A stretch of 64,000 nt of DNA from Bacteroides sp. GTDB lineage: Bacteria > Bacteroidota > Bacteroidia > Bacteroidales > Bacteroidaceae. Shown here in pieces: positions 30,690-41,830 of the stretch. The position numbers and the translations under genes were made by a program. The stretch covers positions 1-64,000 of the forward strand of contig JAJQFD010000037.1 in assembly GCA_021201335.1 (NCBI GenBank), read 5' to 3'. Below the pieces are notes generated by a model that worked only from the letters and a program-made list of their open reading frames with translations, was not told the DNA's origin and did no database searches. Numbering within the stretch: position 1 is the stretch's first letter; each line of letters starts with the position of its first letter.

Positions 30690-33600
30690 TTATATATTGC
30701 TTAAATCAGCCTTCATAACGTTTCTTACTGATTTCCTGACAAAAACAATGACGCAGCCCACAAAGAAGATGGCAAAAAGGAAAGCTGTGAGCCATACCCA
30801 TAAGCCCGTATTCATAAAGCTAAGGCTGACACCGACTAGTGAACTGACTACACCGGTAAAAATAGCGTAGAGTGGAACCAACAGGTTTTCCTGGTACAAG
30901 GCCTGTTCAATTTTATGATCTTCGAAACCTAAGATGCGGTAAAGATTGATTTCGCTGTGGCGCATCAACAGGTTTTTCCGGATGACGATAATGAAACCCA
31001 TGATTCCCAGAAGCAATCCCAATCCGCCCAATGTGAGGAAGATTGTCAGGTAGGTATCGGTTACCGTGTTAAATTGCCGGAGCCGTTCATTGGTGGTTGT
31101 TACGGTTAAGCCATATTCGCTCAAGGCTTGTGAGAGAAGGTTTTTAACTTCTTCTTTTTCCGTTTCATTTACTTTCAGCAGGAAGACTTCGCTTCCGGTG
31201 GTTTCTTCCCATATTTCGGAGAATAGATTCCGGTCGATTAATATATGTCCCTGGAAAACAGAGTTGGAAAGGGTTCCTATCAGTTGTATGGCAATCCTTC
31301 GTCCGCGGTCGCCTTCATAATAGAGCGTATCGCCCAGGCTCATTCCGAGGCTCCAGGTCAGTACGGTAGCATCGACCAGCGCGGGGTAAACCGTATCTTT
31401 TTTTGTTTTCATCTCCTCGAAAACGGCCTCTCGTCCAGAAGTATTCAGTCCTTGTTCGATTTGGAAATTACTTGTCAGCAGTGCATCCATGTCTACGCCT
31501 AATACGGTAGGGGTCGTCACCTTATTCAGATTAAGGCAACTTGCTTCATCGGCACTGTAACGAAGACATTGCATAATAACGGCATTGGCAGGAAGGTCGG
31601 TCAGGGATAGTTTTTCCTGTCCGGCACGGGTACTCATATTATGATATATAGGGACACTGCTTTCGCACCAGAGAGAATATCCTCCGGTTCCGGTGAGTAA
31701 TTGTGAACTGTCGGAGAAACCTTTCCGGTTTAGCCCGACGGAGAAAACAATAAATACTCCCAGCGTTAAGGTAAAGAAAGATAGCATGGCCTGTTTGCGG
31801 TTGGCATAGAGGCTACTCCAGATAATTTTGCCGGAATTGAAAGTTCCATTGTAAGCCGAACCATTCCGGTGTATCAGATAATTACCCCATATAGCAGCTG
31901 TTCCAATCAATACAATCCCAACCATTACAAAAAGAGTGACTGAACGAATAAACAAAAGGTTTAATGCAATAACAGCGACAGTCAGAACACTCGCAAGTAT
32001 AGGCCAAAACAAACCCATTGTTTTCGAACCTTGAACTTTAAACTTTAAGCCTTGAACTTTGAACTTCGAACTTTCAACTTTAAACGCTTTCCCTATCGTC
32101 CGCCGCAACAGCAATAACGAAAGTCCGATACCCACAATCAACCCGCCAAGGATAGTGATATAATGGGGATAAACGGCAAAGCCGTCGGTATGGGTTGCTC
32201 CTTTCCAGACACTTCCTAATAACCACATGATAATAGTGGTATAAAGCAAGCCGGCAATAATACCGACAACCGAAGAGACTAAGACTACCGGGGCAGATTC
32301 CCGCCATAACATGTTGATAATCCGTTTCCGGGTATATCCCAGCGCCTGCATCAGGCTGATCTCATGCCGCCGTTGGTAGAACATTTCCGACAATGGAATA
32401 AGCATCAGCAACATAGCGGAAACAATAATGAAAAATCCCAATGCAAGGAAAAGGCTGGAGAAGTCCACACCGTTTCGTGCGGCATAAAGTCCGGCCTCAC
32501 GGGGATGGATAACCTGTATCCCGAACATCTCTGCACGGAGTTCCGATAAATCAGGAACCACATCCGTTACCCGCACCGCTGTTGCATTTCCATAGGCATT
32601 CCCCCAGTCGGGAGCAACGGCATTGTAGGAAATAATCGCTTTCGGAGTACTTTTGTAAAGTTCCCAATAACGTTCGTCTTCATCCGTGATCAAGTCCATA
32701 TGAATAGGCAGGTCGCTGTCCCAATCGGTACATCTTTCTACGTCGGAAAGGCCGGGGAAGTCCGCACTCAAGGTTTTGTCTTCCTGTAAACGGGAAAGAG
32801 GTACAATGTCCTTTACCCGGAGTTCGAGTGACTTTGCTTTGAGGGTTTTCAGATCCTGCGAAACGAAATAACTTATATTAATCCGGTCACCGGTTTTAGC
32901 TTGTAAACGTTTTGCCGCATAATCCGAAAGGATAATATCTTCTTTTTGCAGTGGTTCACCTTCAAAACGGTCGATTGCCGTTACGAAAGAATAAGGAATG
33001 GAAGCCTCTTCCCGTTCAATAGAGTTGGCGAGATAGGAAAATAAACGGTTCGGCTGCTGATTATTGCGGCAAATTGTTTCTGTTACTTCTTTCTGTAAGA
33101 AAACCCGGTCGGACAGGATTTCCGTAAAACCGTTACCCGGCTGAACGGTTATTCCGGATGCTTGGTAATTCCAGGTTGTATTCAGCTCATCGGATGTAAT
33201 TATTTTATCCGTTAGTATCAGGTTTATTTTTCCTTCCGTTTCAAGGGTTTCCGCCAGTTCTTCCCGGTTCACAAAAATGTTGTAAGGGATAACCTGTTCA
33301 TTTTTCATGCTCATATTACCACCGTCCTGTACTTCGACGATTCCTTCAAAGGAAAGACGCAGGCTGGTCGTATAATTCTCGGTTACGAAAAGTGAACCCG
33401 AAGGAACCAGGCCGGAAGCGGGTAAGCGGAGAACCATATCGTCGGAACCCAATTGCCGGAGCTCTTTGGCAAGCGTGGGATTAATCTTCGCCGCTCCTTT
33501 GGGAATCGACATATCATCGGTTCCCCATACAAATACAGGGATTAGTTTCCCGCTTTGAGAAATAAAACCATTCGTCAGCAATATACCCCTTGCCGACTCC

Positions 33601-33836
33601 CCCAAAAGAGGTGCCTTTAGTAATTCATTAGAGATAAATGAGTTACGTGAAAAGATTATCGTTTCGGTATTGCCCAGCCGTTCTGATACCCTTCTGACGA
33701 GCGTGGTACGTACCGAATCACCCACCACCAGGCTACCGACAATCACTGCGACCGTAATAAGGACGGCGACAGAAACCAACCGGTAATACCGTTTGAACCA
33801 AAGAATGTTTTTATGTATCAGTTCCTTGAAACCCAT
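30690..33836 (-). CDS. ABC transporter permease (FtsX/MacB/LolC-E-like, large)
   Basis: N-terminal TM, FtsX-type segments (LPLSEMFYQRRHEISLMQALGYTRKRI; NLLMRHSEINLYRILGFEDHKI); abuts ATPase gene. Confidence 0.87.
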   Translation of the reverse strand: MGFKELIHKNILWFKRYYRLVSVAVLITVAVIVGSLVVGDSVRTTLVRRVSERLGNTETIIFSRNSFISNELLKAPLLGESARGILLTNGFISQSGKLIPVFVWGTDDMSIPKGAAKINPTLAKELRQLGSDDMVLRLPASGLVPSGSLFVTENYTTSLRLSFEGIVEVQDGGNMSMKNEQVIPYNIFVNREELAETLETEGKINLILTDKIITSDELNTTWNYQASGITVQPGNGFTEILSDRVFLQKEVTETICRNNQQPNRLFSYLANSIEREEASIPYSFVTAIDRFEGEPLQKEDIILSDYAAKRLQAKTGDRINISYFVSQDLKTLKAKSLELRVKDIVPLSRLQEDKTLSADFPGLSDVERCTDWDSDLPIHMDLITDEDERYWELYKSTPKAIISYNAVAPDWGNAYGNATAVRVTDVVPDLSELRAEMFGIQVIHPREAGLYAARNGVDFSSLFLALGFFIIVSAMLLMLIPLSEMFYQRRHEISLMQALGYTRKRIINMLWRESAPVVLVSSVVGIIAGLLYTTIIMWLLGSVWKGATHTDGFAVYPHYITILGGLIVGIGLSLLLLRRTIGKAFKVESSKFKVQGLKFKVQGSKTMGLFWPILASVLTVAVIALNLLFIRSVTLFVMVGIVLIGTAAIWGNYLIHRNGSAYNGTFNSGKIIWSSLYANRKQAMLSFFTLTLGVFIVFSVGLNRKGFSDSSQLLTGTGGYSLWCESSVPIYHNMSTRAGQEKLSLTDLPANAVIMQCLRYSADEASCLNLNKVTTPTVLGVDMDALLTSNFQIEQGLNTSGREAVFEEMKTKKDTVYPALVDATVLTWSLGMSLGDTLYYEGDRGRRIAIQLIGTLSNSVFQGHILIDRNLFSEIWEETTGSEVFLLKVNETEKEEVKNLLSQALSEYGLTVTTTNERLRQFNTVTDTYLTIFLTLGGLGLLLGIMGFIIVIRKNLLMRHSEINLYRILGFEDHKIEQALYQENLLVPLYAIFTGVVSSLVGVSLSFMNTGLWVWLTAFLFAIFFVGCVIVFVRKSVRNVMKADLSNI
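32025..32085. repeat. Heptanucleotide-type (TTGAACY) repeat inside the permease ORF, in frame
   Basis: Encodes KVESSKFKVQGLKFKVQGSK. Confidence 0.85.
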
Positions 33837-34498
33837 TGTAGTAGTCCTTCATTTAGCGTCAGAATACGGTCTGCGACAGCCGATGTTTCCTCCGAATGAG
33901 TTACCATCAGAATGGTCGTGTGCAAATTCTTATTTATCTCATTCAACAGCAGGGCTATATTCCGGGCGTTTTCCGCATCCAACTGTCCGGTAGGTTCGTC
34001 GGCCAGTAATAACAACGGTTTCATAATCAAAGCCCTGCAAACAGCCACCCGGCTTGCTTCTCCTCCTGATAAAGTATGTGGATATTGATTAGCCACACCA
34101 GAGATACGGGTAAGTTCCATTAAATGATAGGCATAATCAATTTGATCTTGGGTTGATTTTGCATTATAGGCAAGGGTAGGCAGCAGGATATTTTCCAAAG
34201 CAGTAAACTGCGGCATCAGGCGGTGGTCCTGAAATACGAAACCGATTTGTTTATTCCTTATTTCCGAATGGTCGATTGTACCCGACGCCATCTCTGCACC
34301 ATTTAAAAGATAACTCCCCGAATCCGGTGGAAGCAGTGTCCCCAGGATGGATAAAAGGGTCGTTTTACCTGAACCTGAACGTCCTTTAATAGCTACGAAC
34401 TCACCTTTGTTTATTTCCATATTGATTCCCCGGAGCACGTGATTCTGTTGGTTTTCACCATCCCGGTAGCTTTTGTGTATATCTTTTAGTTGTATCAT
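33818..34498 (-). CDS. ABC transporter ATP-binding protein (LolD/MacB-like)
   Basis: GRSGSGKTTLL Walker A; LSGGEASRVAVCRALIMKPLLLLADEPTGQLD. Confidence 0.95.
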   Translation of the reverse strand: MIQLKDIHKSYRDGENQQNHVLRGINMEINKGEFVAIKGRSGSGKTTLLSILGTLLPPDSGSYLLNGAEMASGTIDHSEIRNKQIGFVFQDHRLMPQFTALENILLPTLAYNAKSTQDQIDYAYHLMELTRISGVANQYPHTLSGGEASRVAVCRALIMKPLLLLADEPTGQLDAENARNIALLLNEINKNLHTTILMVTHSEETSAVADRILTLNEGLLQWVSRN

Positions 34499-34544
34499 TT
34501 TGGTTTAAAGTTCAATGTTCAAAGTTTAATGTTCGAAATTCGGT

Positions 34545-35722
34545 TTATTCTTTTCCAAAGCAAAAGAGTGTCCCTTTTGCTGTTAAAATCATAAAATGGT
34601 CTTTTATTATGGCTGGAGAACCAACGATTTGTTCCCCGGTATCATACTCCCAAAGTAATTTGCCCGAGTCACAATCCAAAATGGAAACGACACCGGTTTT
34701 TGTACATACGATAATTTTATCATTACATACCACCGGAGAGCTTTCGCCTACATTACCTTTAAGCATGTATTTCCAGTTCAGTTTACCATTGATGCGGCTG
34801 ATGGCGTGGAGGTTTCTTTCGCCGGAATAAAAGTAAAATGCATCACTGGAAATGGCAGGAACAGATACAAATGATCCATTTTCATTATTTTCGGAAACTA
34901 TTTTTTATGACGGATGATTTTACCGTTTTCAAGCATCAACTTATAGATATTACCCGAATAGTCGCCAATGTAACAGTAGTCGCCCATAACAGCCGGAGAT
35001 GCCGGCACATAGGCATCCAATATTAAGGAATCTGTCTGAATACCTGTTTTACAATCAATAATACGTACACAGGCATCGCAACCGCCGAAAATGACATGCC
35101 CATTCCACAACGCAGCCGCACCGTTTAAATAGTAGCCCGACTCAAACTGGCTTAGTTCTTCTCCGTTTTCGGCATTCAGGCAATAAAGGATATTATCATA
35201 GCTGCCAAATACGATAGCTTTACGGCCTCCGAATTTCATCAGGTTGGGTGAAGCCGATATTTGCCCCATTGTCTCATAATTCCAGACCGTGTCTTTACGA
35301 GCCAGAGAAATGGCTGTCATAAAACCATCGATGCGTCCGATATAAAGCGTTGAGTCGTAAATCATCGGGGTTGCCTCCACGGCTGTTTGAAGGTCGTATT
35401 CGAAAGCTAATTCTCCTCTAATATCAACACCCCTGACACGTCCTCTTTTATCACACCAGTAAGTCGTACCGTTATCAACGATTGGGGAAGATACGGTGCG
35501 GTTTTCTCCTTTATACGTCCATTTAAGGATAGGATTGTTAGGGAGATTTTTATCCGTGTATCCACTCAATGAGGGGTCACCGCGGAAAAGTTTCCAGTCC
35601 ATAGTGCCGGAATATACCGAAGCGTCGGAATTTCCGCGACAGGCGGTAAATGCCATTATGATCCCTATAATTATTATAATTTGTTTCATTGTGAGGCTAT
35701 ATAAATGGCTCCGGTAGGACAA
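34545..35722 (-). pseudogene. PQQ-like beta-propeller lipoprotein/secreted protein, frameshifted in an A6 tract
   Basis: ORF 34898-35722 ends IIRHKK*; shifted frame continues IVSENNENGSFVSVPAISSDAFYFYSGERNLHAISRINGKLNWKYMLKGNVGESSPVVC... (34545-34766). Confidence 0.82.
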
Positions 35723-36657
35723 AGGCCTGCCAGTTCTTCTGCAACATTATTGCGGTTTTCTTCCGGGAGGATAACCTGCATACCGAATCCGCGGTCTTTA
35801 AAGGTGAAACCGTTGTTGCTGTTGTAGACGCAAAGTCCGCATCGGATACATTTGGCTTGTTCGAACCAGAGTTTGCCTCGGATATGTTGTCTGTCCATAA
35901 CCGGAAGGGTGGACGATGCCTCATAACGCGGGCGTCTGATTCCCTGTGCAGTTGCATATAGGCGGAGTTTACAATCACTTCGTCCGGCACAGGCGCAATG
36001 GAGGCAACGGGACGGAGTATCGACTGTTTGCTTCAACCGTGCCTTTTCCTTGTCGGTGAACCTGCCCAGGTGGGAATGGTAAATATTTTTGTCGTTCTTA
36101 CGGATTTGTGTTTCTTTATTGGAAGGAATAGAATCAAACCGGACAACCATTTCTTTGATGATCTCGCGTATGGAAACTGATTTATCGATAGTACCACGGC
36201 GGCAGGCTTTTTCGCAGGGGGCCTTACAAGTGTCACAAGCGATTTCGGGCAGATCGAAAACATTGGCGATGGTTTGACAGGCTTGCACGTGATCCCCGCT
36301 ATCGTAGTAACCCAACATCTTTTCAACGTCCAGTCCTTTCGGGCAAACCATGGAACAGGGAGCTTCGCAGTCGGCTTTGTGGTCGCTTAACAATAGTTCG
36401 AGCGATAGGGAGCGTATCAGTTTCACTTCTTCGCTTTCCGTGTCAATCTGCATGCCGTCGGTAGGAAAGGTAGTACAGGAAGGGATTACTTGTCCGTTTG
36501 TATTGTTCCTCACGGCACATACCATACAGGATGATTTATGCCGTGCTCCTTTGGCGTAGCACAAAGAGGGGATAGTATATCCCATGCGCCGCGCAGCTTC
36601 GAGGATGGTTTCGCCTTCCAGAATTTCAATGGGTGTATTGTTTATTGTTATCTGCAT
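35686..36657 (-). CDS. 2Fe-2S/4Fe-4S protein (NuoG/HndD-N-terminal-like)
   Basis: 2Fe-2S motif CYAKGARHKSSCMVC; PCSMVCPKGLDVEKML...ACDTCKAPCEKACRRG; KCIRCGLCVYNS. Confidence 0.82.
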   Translation of the reverse strand: MQITINNTPIEILEGETILEAARRMGYTIPSLCYAKGARHKSSCMVCAVRNNTNGQVIPSCTTFPTDGMQIDTESEEVKLIRSLSLELLLSDHKADCEAPCSMVCPKGLDVEKMLGYYDSGDHVQACQTIANVFDLPEIACDTCKAPCEKACRRGTIDKSVSIREIIKEMVVRFDSIPSNKETQIRKNDKNIYHSHLGRFTDKEKARLKQTVDTPSRCLHCACAGRSDCKLRLYATAQGIRRPRYEASSTLPVMDRQHIRGKLWFEQAKCIRCGLCVYNSNNGFTFKDRGFGMQVILPEENRNNVAEELAGLCPTGAIYIASQ

Positions 36658-36677
36658 ATCCTTTTTGTTTTTTATCC

Positions 36678-37592
36678 CTACCGGAACGTTCCTTCACAAG
36701 TGCATATAAGGGAAAAAACATATCCTTTGCTACTTTCTCCATGGATATTTCCTATTCCCGGGTATTCGATGTGCATGCCTGCAATTCTTATCTTATTTTC
36801 CGAAACAAACTTCAGAACTTTCTGACGTGATTCAATTGCCTGTACAGGGTCAACATCGTATGTGACAGCCACCTGCGGATAGGGAGTCTGAATATCCATG
36901 GCATGGGTTAGGTCTCCCCAGACAAGCAGTTGCTCGCCGTCGGAATCAAACAAGTATGCCGTATGTCCGGGTGTATGGCCATAGGCGGCAATTGTCCGTA
37001 CGCCCGGCAATAGTTCTTCACCCGTATCTCCCGTTTCTCCCGGAACAAACAGGTGTAGATTGTCTTTATAGGCAGTCATAACTTCACGCACATGGCGAAA
37101 ACTTTGCTGTCTGTTTTCCGGCTGGGCGGACATATTTTCGTCGCTCATCCAGTAATTATATTCGGCTTGGGAAACATATAACGTTGCTCGCGGAAAACTC
37201 TTTTTACCTTCTTGCAGCAGACCGCCGATATGATCGCCATGCATGTGGGTAAGCAGTATTATATCAATGTCTTCCGCTTTTTTTTCACATGTCTGCAGGT
37301 GGGTGAATAGTTTCATGCCCAGCCCGGCATCAATCAGTATGGTGTTTTCGGGAGTTTCAACCATAAATGCATTAATGGCTGTGGGGTATATTCCATCGGG
37401 GATATATTTTTTCAACATATCGTCTGTTGCTCCTATCAGAATGTCCTTACTTCCTTTTTGCTGCATTTCGGGAAGGACTGTGATAAAGAAAGAGCCTATT
37501 TCATACATGGAGGGAAATTCTTCTTCTTGTGCCGTGGCAGTACGAAAAGACAGCAGCAGCAACATCAGTAATATAAGTTTATCTTTTTTCAT
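36678..37592 (-). CDS. Secreted MBL-fold metallo-hydrolase
   Basis: Signal peptide; LLTHMHGDHIGGL; GHTPGHTAYLFDSDGEQLLVWGDLTH. Confidence 0.92.
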   Translation of the reverse strand: MKKDKLILLMLLLLSFRTATAQEEEFPSMYEIGSFFITVLPEMQQKGSKDILIGATDDMLKKYIPDGIYPTAINAFMVETPENTILIDAGLGMKLFTHLQTCEKKAEDIDIILLTHMHGDHIGGLLQEGKKSFPRATLYVSQAEYNYWMSDENMSAQPENRQQSFRHVREVMTAYKDNLHLFVPGETGDTGEELLPGVRTIAAYGHTPGHTAYLFDSDGEQLLVWGDLTHAMDIQTPYPQVAVTYDVDPVQAIESRQKVLKFVSENKIRIAGMHIEYPGIGNIHGESSKGYVFSLICTCEGTFR

Positions 37593-40001
37593 AATAAAGC
37601 AGCTTTCATTTCTTTTTCTTTCAGAGATACTCTTTTTATTGCATTATAACCGCATTCGTCGATACAAAGTCCACACAATACGCAATCCTCTACATGGATT
37701 GTATGGATTTCGTACGGAGTGTAGGGAATGGCGTCAACCGGACAGGCCTTGGCACATTTAGTGCAGCCGATGCAGTCGTCGGTAACTATGAATTTTACCA
37801 TTTCCTTGCAGGTCCCGGTTTTGCATTCGCCGTTTACATGTTCTTCGTATTCATGGCGGAAGTACTTGAGGGTGGTAAGAACGGGGTTCGGAGCTGTTTT
37901 ACCCAATCCGCAAAGCGAAGATTTCTTTATGTTGAGTGCCAGTTCTTCCAGTTTGTCGATGTCTTCCATAGATGCTTTTCCGCTGCATATTTTATCGAGT
38001 ATATCCAGCATCCGGCGTATGCCTACACGGCAGAAGGTACATTTACCACAGGATTGGTCGCAGGTGAAACTTAGAAAGTAACGGGCAACATCTACCATAC
38101 AATCGCTTTCGCTCAAGACTACCAGTCCGCCCGAACCCATCATGGCGCCCATCTGATTGAAAGCGTCGAAGTCGACTTGTACGTCGCATAGATGTGCAGG
38201 AATGCAACCGCCCGATGGTCCGCCTATTTGTACGGCTTTCAGTTTTTCGCCTCCTTCCACGCCGCCGCCAATATCTTCAATAATCTGGTTGAGGGTGATA
38301 CCCATCGGAACCTCAATTAATCCGCCGTGACGAATCTTTCCGGCCAGGGCGAACACTTTCGTGCCTTTACTGCCTTCGGTTCCTATTTTATTATAATTGT
38401 CGGCACCATTACGGATGATATAGGGTATCTGGCTAAGTGTTTCCACGTTATTCACCAGTGTGGGTTTACCGTTCAGCCCTTCTACAGCAGGGTATGGCGG
38501 GCGTTGTTTGGGGAATCCGCGTTCGCCTTCAATGGAGGCGATCAGGGCGGTTTCTTCGCCGCAGACAAAAGCTCCGGCGCCCTCGAATATGGAAATGTCG
38601 AACGAAAAGCCGCTTCCGGCAATGTTTTCGCCAAGCAGGTTCCGTTCGCGGCATAGTTCAATAGCGGAACGGATTCGTATTACGGCCAACGGATACTCGG
38701 CGCGGATATAGAATATTCCTTTATCGGCCCCTACGGCATACCCGGCTATAATCATTCCTTCGATGACACGGAAAGGGTAAGATTCCAGCATCATACGATC
38801 CATAAACGCTCCCGGGTCGCCTTCATCCCCGTTGCATATCATGTATTTTTCTTTCTTAGGAGATGCGGCAACGATTTCCCATTTCTTTCCGGTGGGGAAT
38901 CCGCCTCCGCCACGACCACGGATGCCGCTGGTCAGGATGTTGTTTACCACTTCCTGCCTGTTGGGGATAGCCAGTGCTTTTTTTCAGTCCTTCGAAACCG
39001 TCGTGCGCGATATATTCATCAATATTCAGCGGGGCGAGGAAGCCATAGCCTTCCGTGGATATATGTTTCTGTCCGGCAAGGAAACTGTCGATTACGCCCG
39101 TGCGTTCGTTTTCCGGTTTCCAGATCACATTGTCCCACGTAATATCTGTATGGAAAGTATCAATATGGTTAAATAGGCTGTTCTTCAGCCGTTTGAGCCG
39201 TCCGGCGGGTTTGAAGTGATGATGCAGTATTTCTTTTATTTCCGCAGCTTTTACGTGGGGATAGCGGGTGATGTTTCCGTCGGGCAGCACTACATCTATC
39301 AGCGGTACTTTATTGCACACGCCTACACAGCCTACGGGCTTAATGTTGACGTCGATTGCCAGTTCGGAAGAAGACTTTACCAGTTCGGTATAAATATCGG
39401 ATGAACCGCTTGCCTGGCAGCAGGAACCCATACCAAGGCGTATTTCGCCCTGTACTTTCCGCATGGAAACCGGACTGCCGGGCTTCCCGTCAACTTCCTG
39501 TGTGGCAAGGAAATCTTCGATAACTTCATTTACCTTGCCGGGAAGTACATGGCCATATATTTTTTCGTCTATTTGCACGACGGGAGCCAGTGTGCAACAT
39601 CCCAGACAGGCTATCTTTTCAATGGAGAAAAGCTGGTCGGAGGTGGTAATGGAATCGTCTTCCATTTTCAGTTCGCGCCGGAATGAGTCGTATACATTTC
39701 CTGCGCCTTTCACGTGACATGCCGTTCCGGTGCAGACTTTAATCAGGTACTTGCCGTAAGGGATATGCCGGAACTGGGAATAGAAAGTGGAGACGCTGAT
39801 CAGCTGCGCCCGGTCTATCTCCGTCTGTTCGTATATACGTTCGACAGCTTCGGACGGCAGGTAGCTGAACTCCTCCTGCAATGCTTGTAACAGAGGAATA
39901 ATGATCTGCCGTGATGTGCCGATACGGTCGATGATGGCATCCACCCGGGCAATCATTGCCTCGCGTGACTCAACTATATTATTTTCGCAATTACATGACA
40001 T
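37589..40001 (-). pseudogene. NuoE-NuoF-like fusion (NADH dehydrogenase/bifurcating hydrogenase beta-like), frameshifted at A7
   Basis: ORF 38856-40001 (NuoE thioredoxin-fold plus second 2Fe-2S) runs into 37589-38950 (GIRGRGGGGFPTGKKWE, CNGDEGDPGAFMDR, ESCGKCTFCR-like, C-terminal 2x4Fe-4S); join at T7 (+) 38978-38984. Confidence 0.85.
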
Positions 40002-40002
40002 A

Positions 40003-41829
40003 TTAATTAGCTGCTACACAATAAATACTCTTTTCTGTTCTAACTACGATCTTGCCATCCGTAAATGCGGGGGTGGCAAAGGTCTTTTCCCCGGTTTCAA
40101 ACGAATTGATGAGGTTGAAATTGTTATTGGCGGAGAATATATACATCTTTCCGTCGTTGCTGAACAAGTATACTTTACCTTCGGCTATAACCGGTGAAGA
40201 ATAGAACTCGGTGTTCAGTTCGTGTTCTTTACGCAGTTCCCCTGTTTGGGTATCAAAGGAGGCCACTACGCCGTAACTGGTGGCAAGGTACAGGTTGTCT
40301 TTAGTGGCAACGGGGCTGGATACTTCGGGCAGATAATCAGTGCTTTCCCAGAGTACGCTTCCGTCGGCTCCGTTAATGGCTATAAGTTTAGCATATTCGC
40401 TTGCTCCGAAGATAATGCCGTTGGAACTGCATGCACTGGAACCTACTTCGCCTGTCAGACACTCTACACGCCAAAGTTGCTCGCCATTGTTAGGGTTATA
40501 TCCTGTGATGGCGGGGTTCCCCATTAATATAAGTTGCGGTGTGCCACCCACGGATGCGATGATCGGTGAACTCCATGTCACTTTTTCCGTGCGGCTTTTG
40601 CTCCAGCGTTCGTTGCCGGTAGCGAGGTCGAGTGCTACTACTTTCGGGGCATTCTGGTTATCGTATTGTACGATAACTATATTGCCGAAAATGAGAAGGG
40701 AAGATGCATATCCGTAATGATTATCAGGAACACCCAGGTTTTTAGCCCAAAGCCGTTTGCCTTCCATATCGGCACAGATAATATCTCCGGTGGCAAATAT
40801 GGCGCATACCTGCTTGCCGTTAGTCGCTACGGAAGATGCGGCAAGTCCGGTGTCTTGCGTTGTCTGGGGCATTTGTGCGGGAGAACCCGGAATATTGGTT
40901 GCGGCAAGCGTCCATAGCTTTTCGCCTGTGGTAAGGTCGTAGCAATAGAGCTCGCGTGCCTGGTCGTCGGCGCCGGAGAAGAACACGCGGTTTCCGTTTA
41001 TTACAGGCGAATTGTATCCCTTACGAGGAATGTCCTGTTTCCACGCGATATTGGTTCCGTTGCTCAGATTCCAACTCACGGGCACTCCTTTTGCTGATGA
41101 GATACCGTTAGAGTTATTTCCGCGGAATGCATTGTGTGTTGCTTTAGATACAACTGGCTGCGGTACGGCTTCGGTAACGGGTGTTTCCGTCTTAACTTCG
41201 GTTTCCACATTATTAGCAGTTGTGTCTTGTGAAATAACCTGTTCTTCTTCCTTTGGCGGAACATCGGTTATTGCTTCTTCTACGGCTGTTTCTTGCGGAA
41301 GTACATTCTCGGTTGCATCGTCTGTCTGGGCGATCATTTCTGTCTCTATGCTTTCTTCCGCGGTTTTCGGTTGTCGGAAATAGGGCGATGTCATGACAAC
41401 AAATATAAGTGCGACTGCCGCCAGTCCGGTAGCTCCCCAAGTGAGGTATTTCCGGGCTTGTGTTTTGATAGCCCATTCGTCTATCGGGTCGATTTCTTTG
41501 TCGGGAATATCTTTCTCATGGGCAAAGTAAAGCCGGGTACAGATAATAAACACGGCCAGCATTCCTAAAAGGATATATACACCGCCCATCAGATGATCCA
41601 TTCGAACGAAATAGGCTTTCCGCGCCAGTAGGTCGAGCTGGCGGATTTGTTCCTGAAGGGCAGGATTATCGGCATTCTGGTTGTTCAACTCCTTTAATGT
41701 TTCAATCACCTCTGTTTGCAGGGGTGTAGTGCCTCTTACCTGGAAATAATTGGTGATAAGCATTATTGAGAATGTGACAATAAAGATTGCCGAAACGATG
41801 GCTATATTTCTGAGAATCGCTTTCTTCAT
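40003..41829 (-). CDS. Membrane-anchored PQQ-like beta-propeller
   Basis: Three N-terminal TM segments, acidic linker, then WNLSNGTNIAWKQDIPRKGYNSPVINGNRVFFSG blades. Confidence 0.88.
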   Translation of the reverse strand: MKKAILRNIAIVSAIFIVTFSIMLITNYFQVRGTTPLQTEVIETLKELNNQNADNPALQEQIRQLDLLARKAYFVRMDHLMGGVYILLGMLAVFIICTRLYFAHEKDIPDKEIDPIDEWAIKTQARKYLTWGATGLAAVALIFVVMTSPYFRQPKTAEESIETEMIAQTDDATENVLPQETAVEEAITDVPPKEEEQVISQDTTANNVETEVKTETPVTEAVPQPVVSKATHNAFRGNNSNGISSAKGVPVSWNLSNGTNIAWKQDIPRKGYNSPVINGNRVFFSGADDQARELYCYDLTTGEKLWTLAATNIPGSPAQMPQTTQDTGLAASSVATNGKQVCAIFATGDIICADMEGKRLWAKNLGVPDNHYGYASSLLIFGNIVIVQYDNQNAPKVVALDLATGNERWSKSRTEKVTWSSPIIASVGGTPQLILMGNPAITGYNPNNGEQLWRVECLTGEVGSSACSSNGIIFGASEYAKLIAINGADGSVLWESTDYLPEVSSPVATKDNLYLATSYGVVASFDTQTGELRKEHELNTEFYSSPVIAEGKVYLFSNDGKMYIFSANNNFNLINSFETGEKTFATPAFTDGKIVVRTEKSIYCVAAN

Positions 41830-41830
41830 C

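Noticed and set aside
37243-37761. 172-aa plus-strand ORF
   Set aside because: Antisense to MBL hydrolase and NuoF-like gene; no domain evidence.
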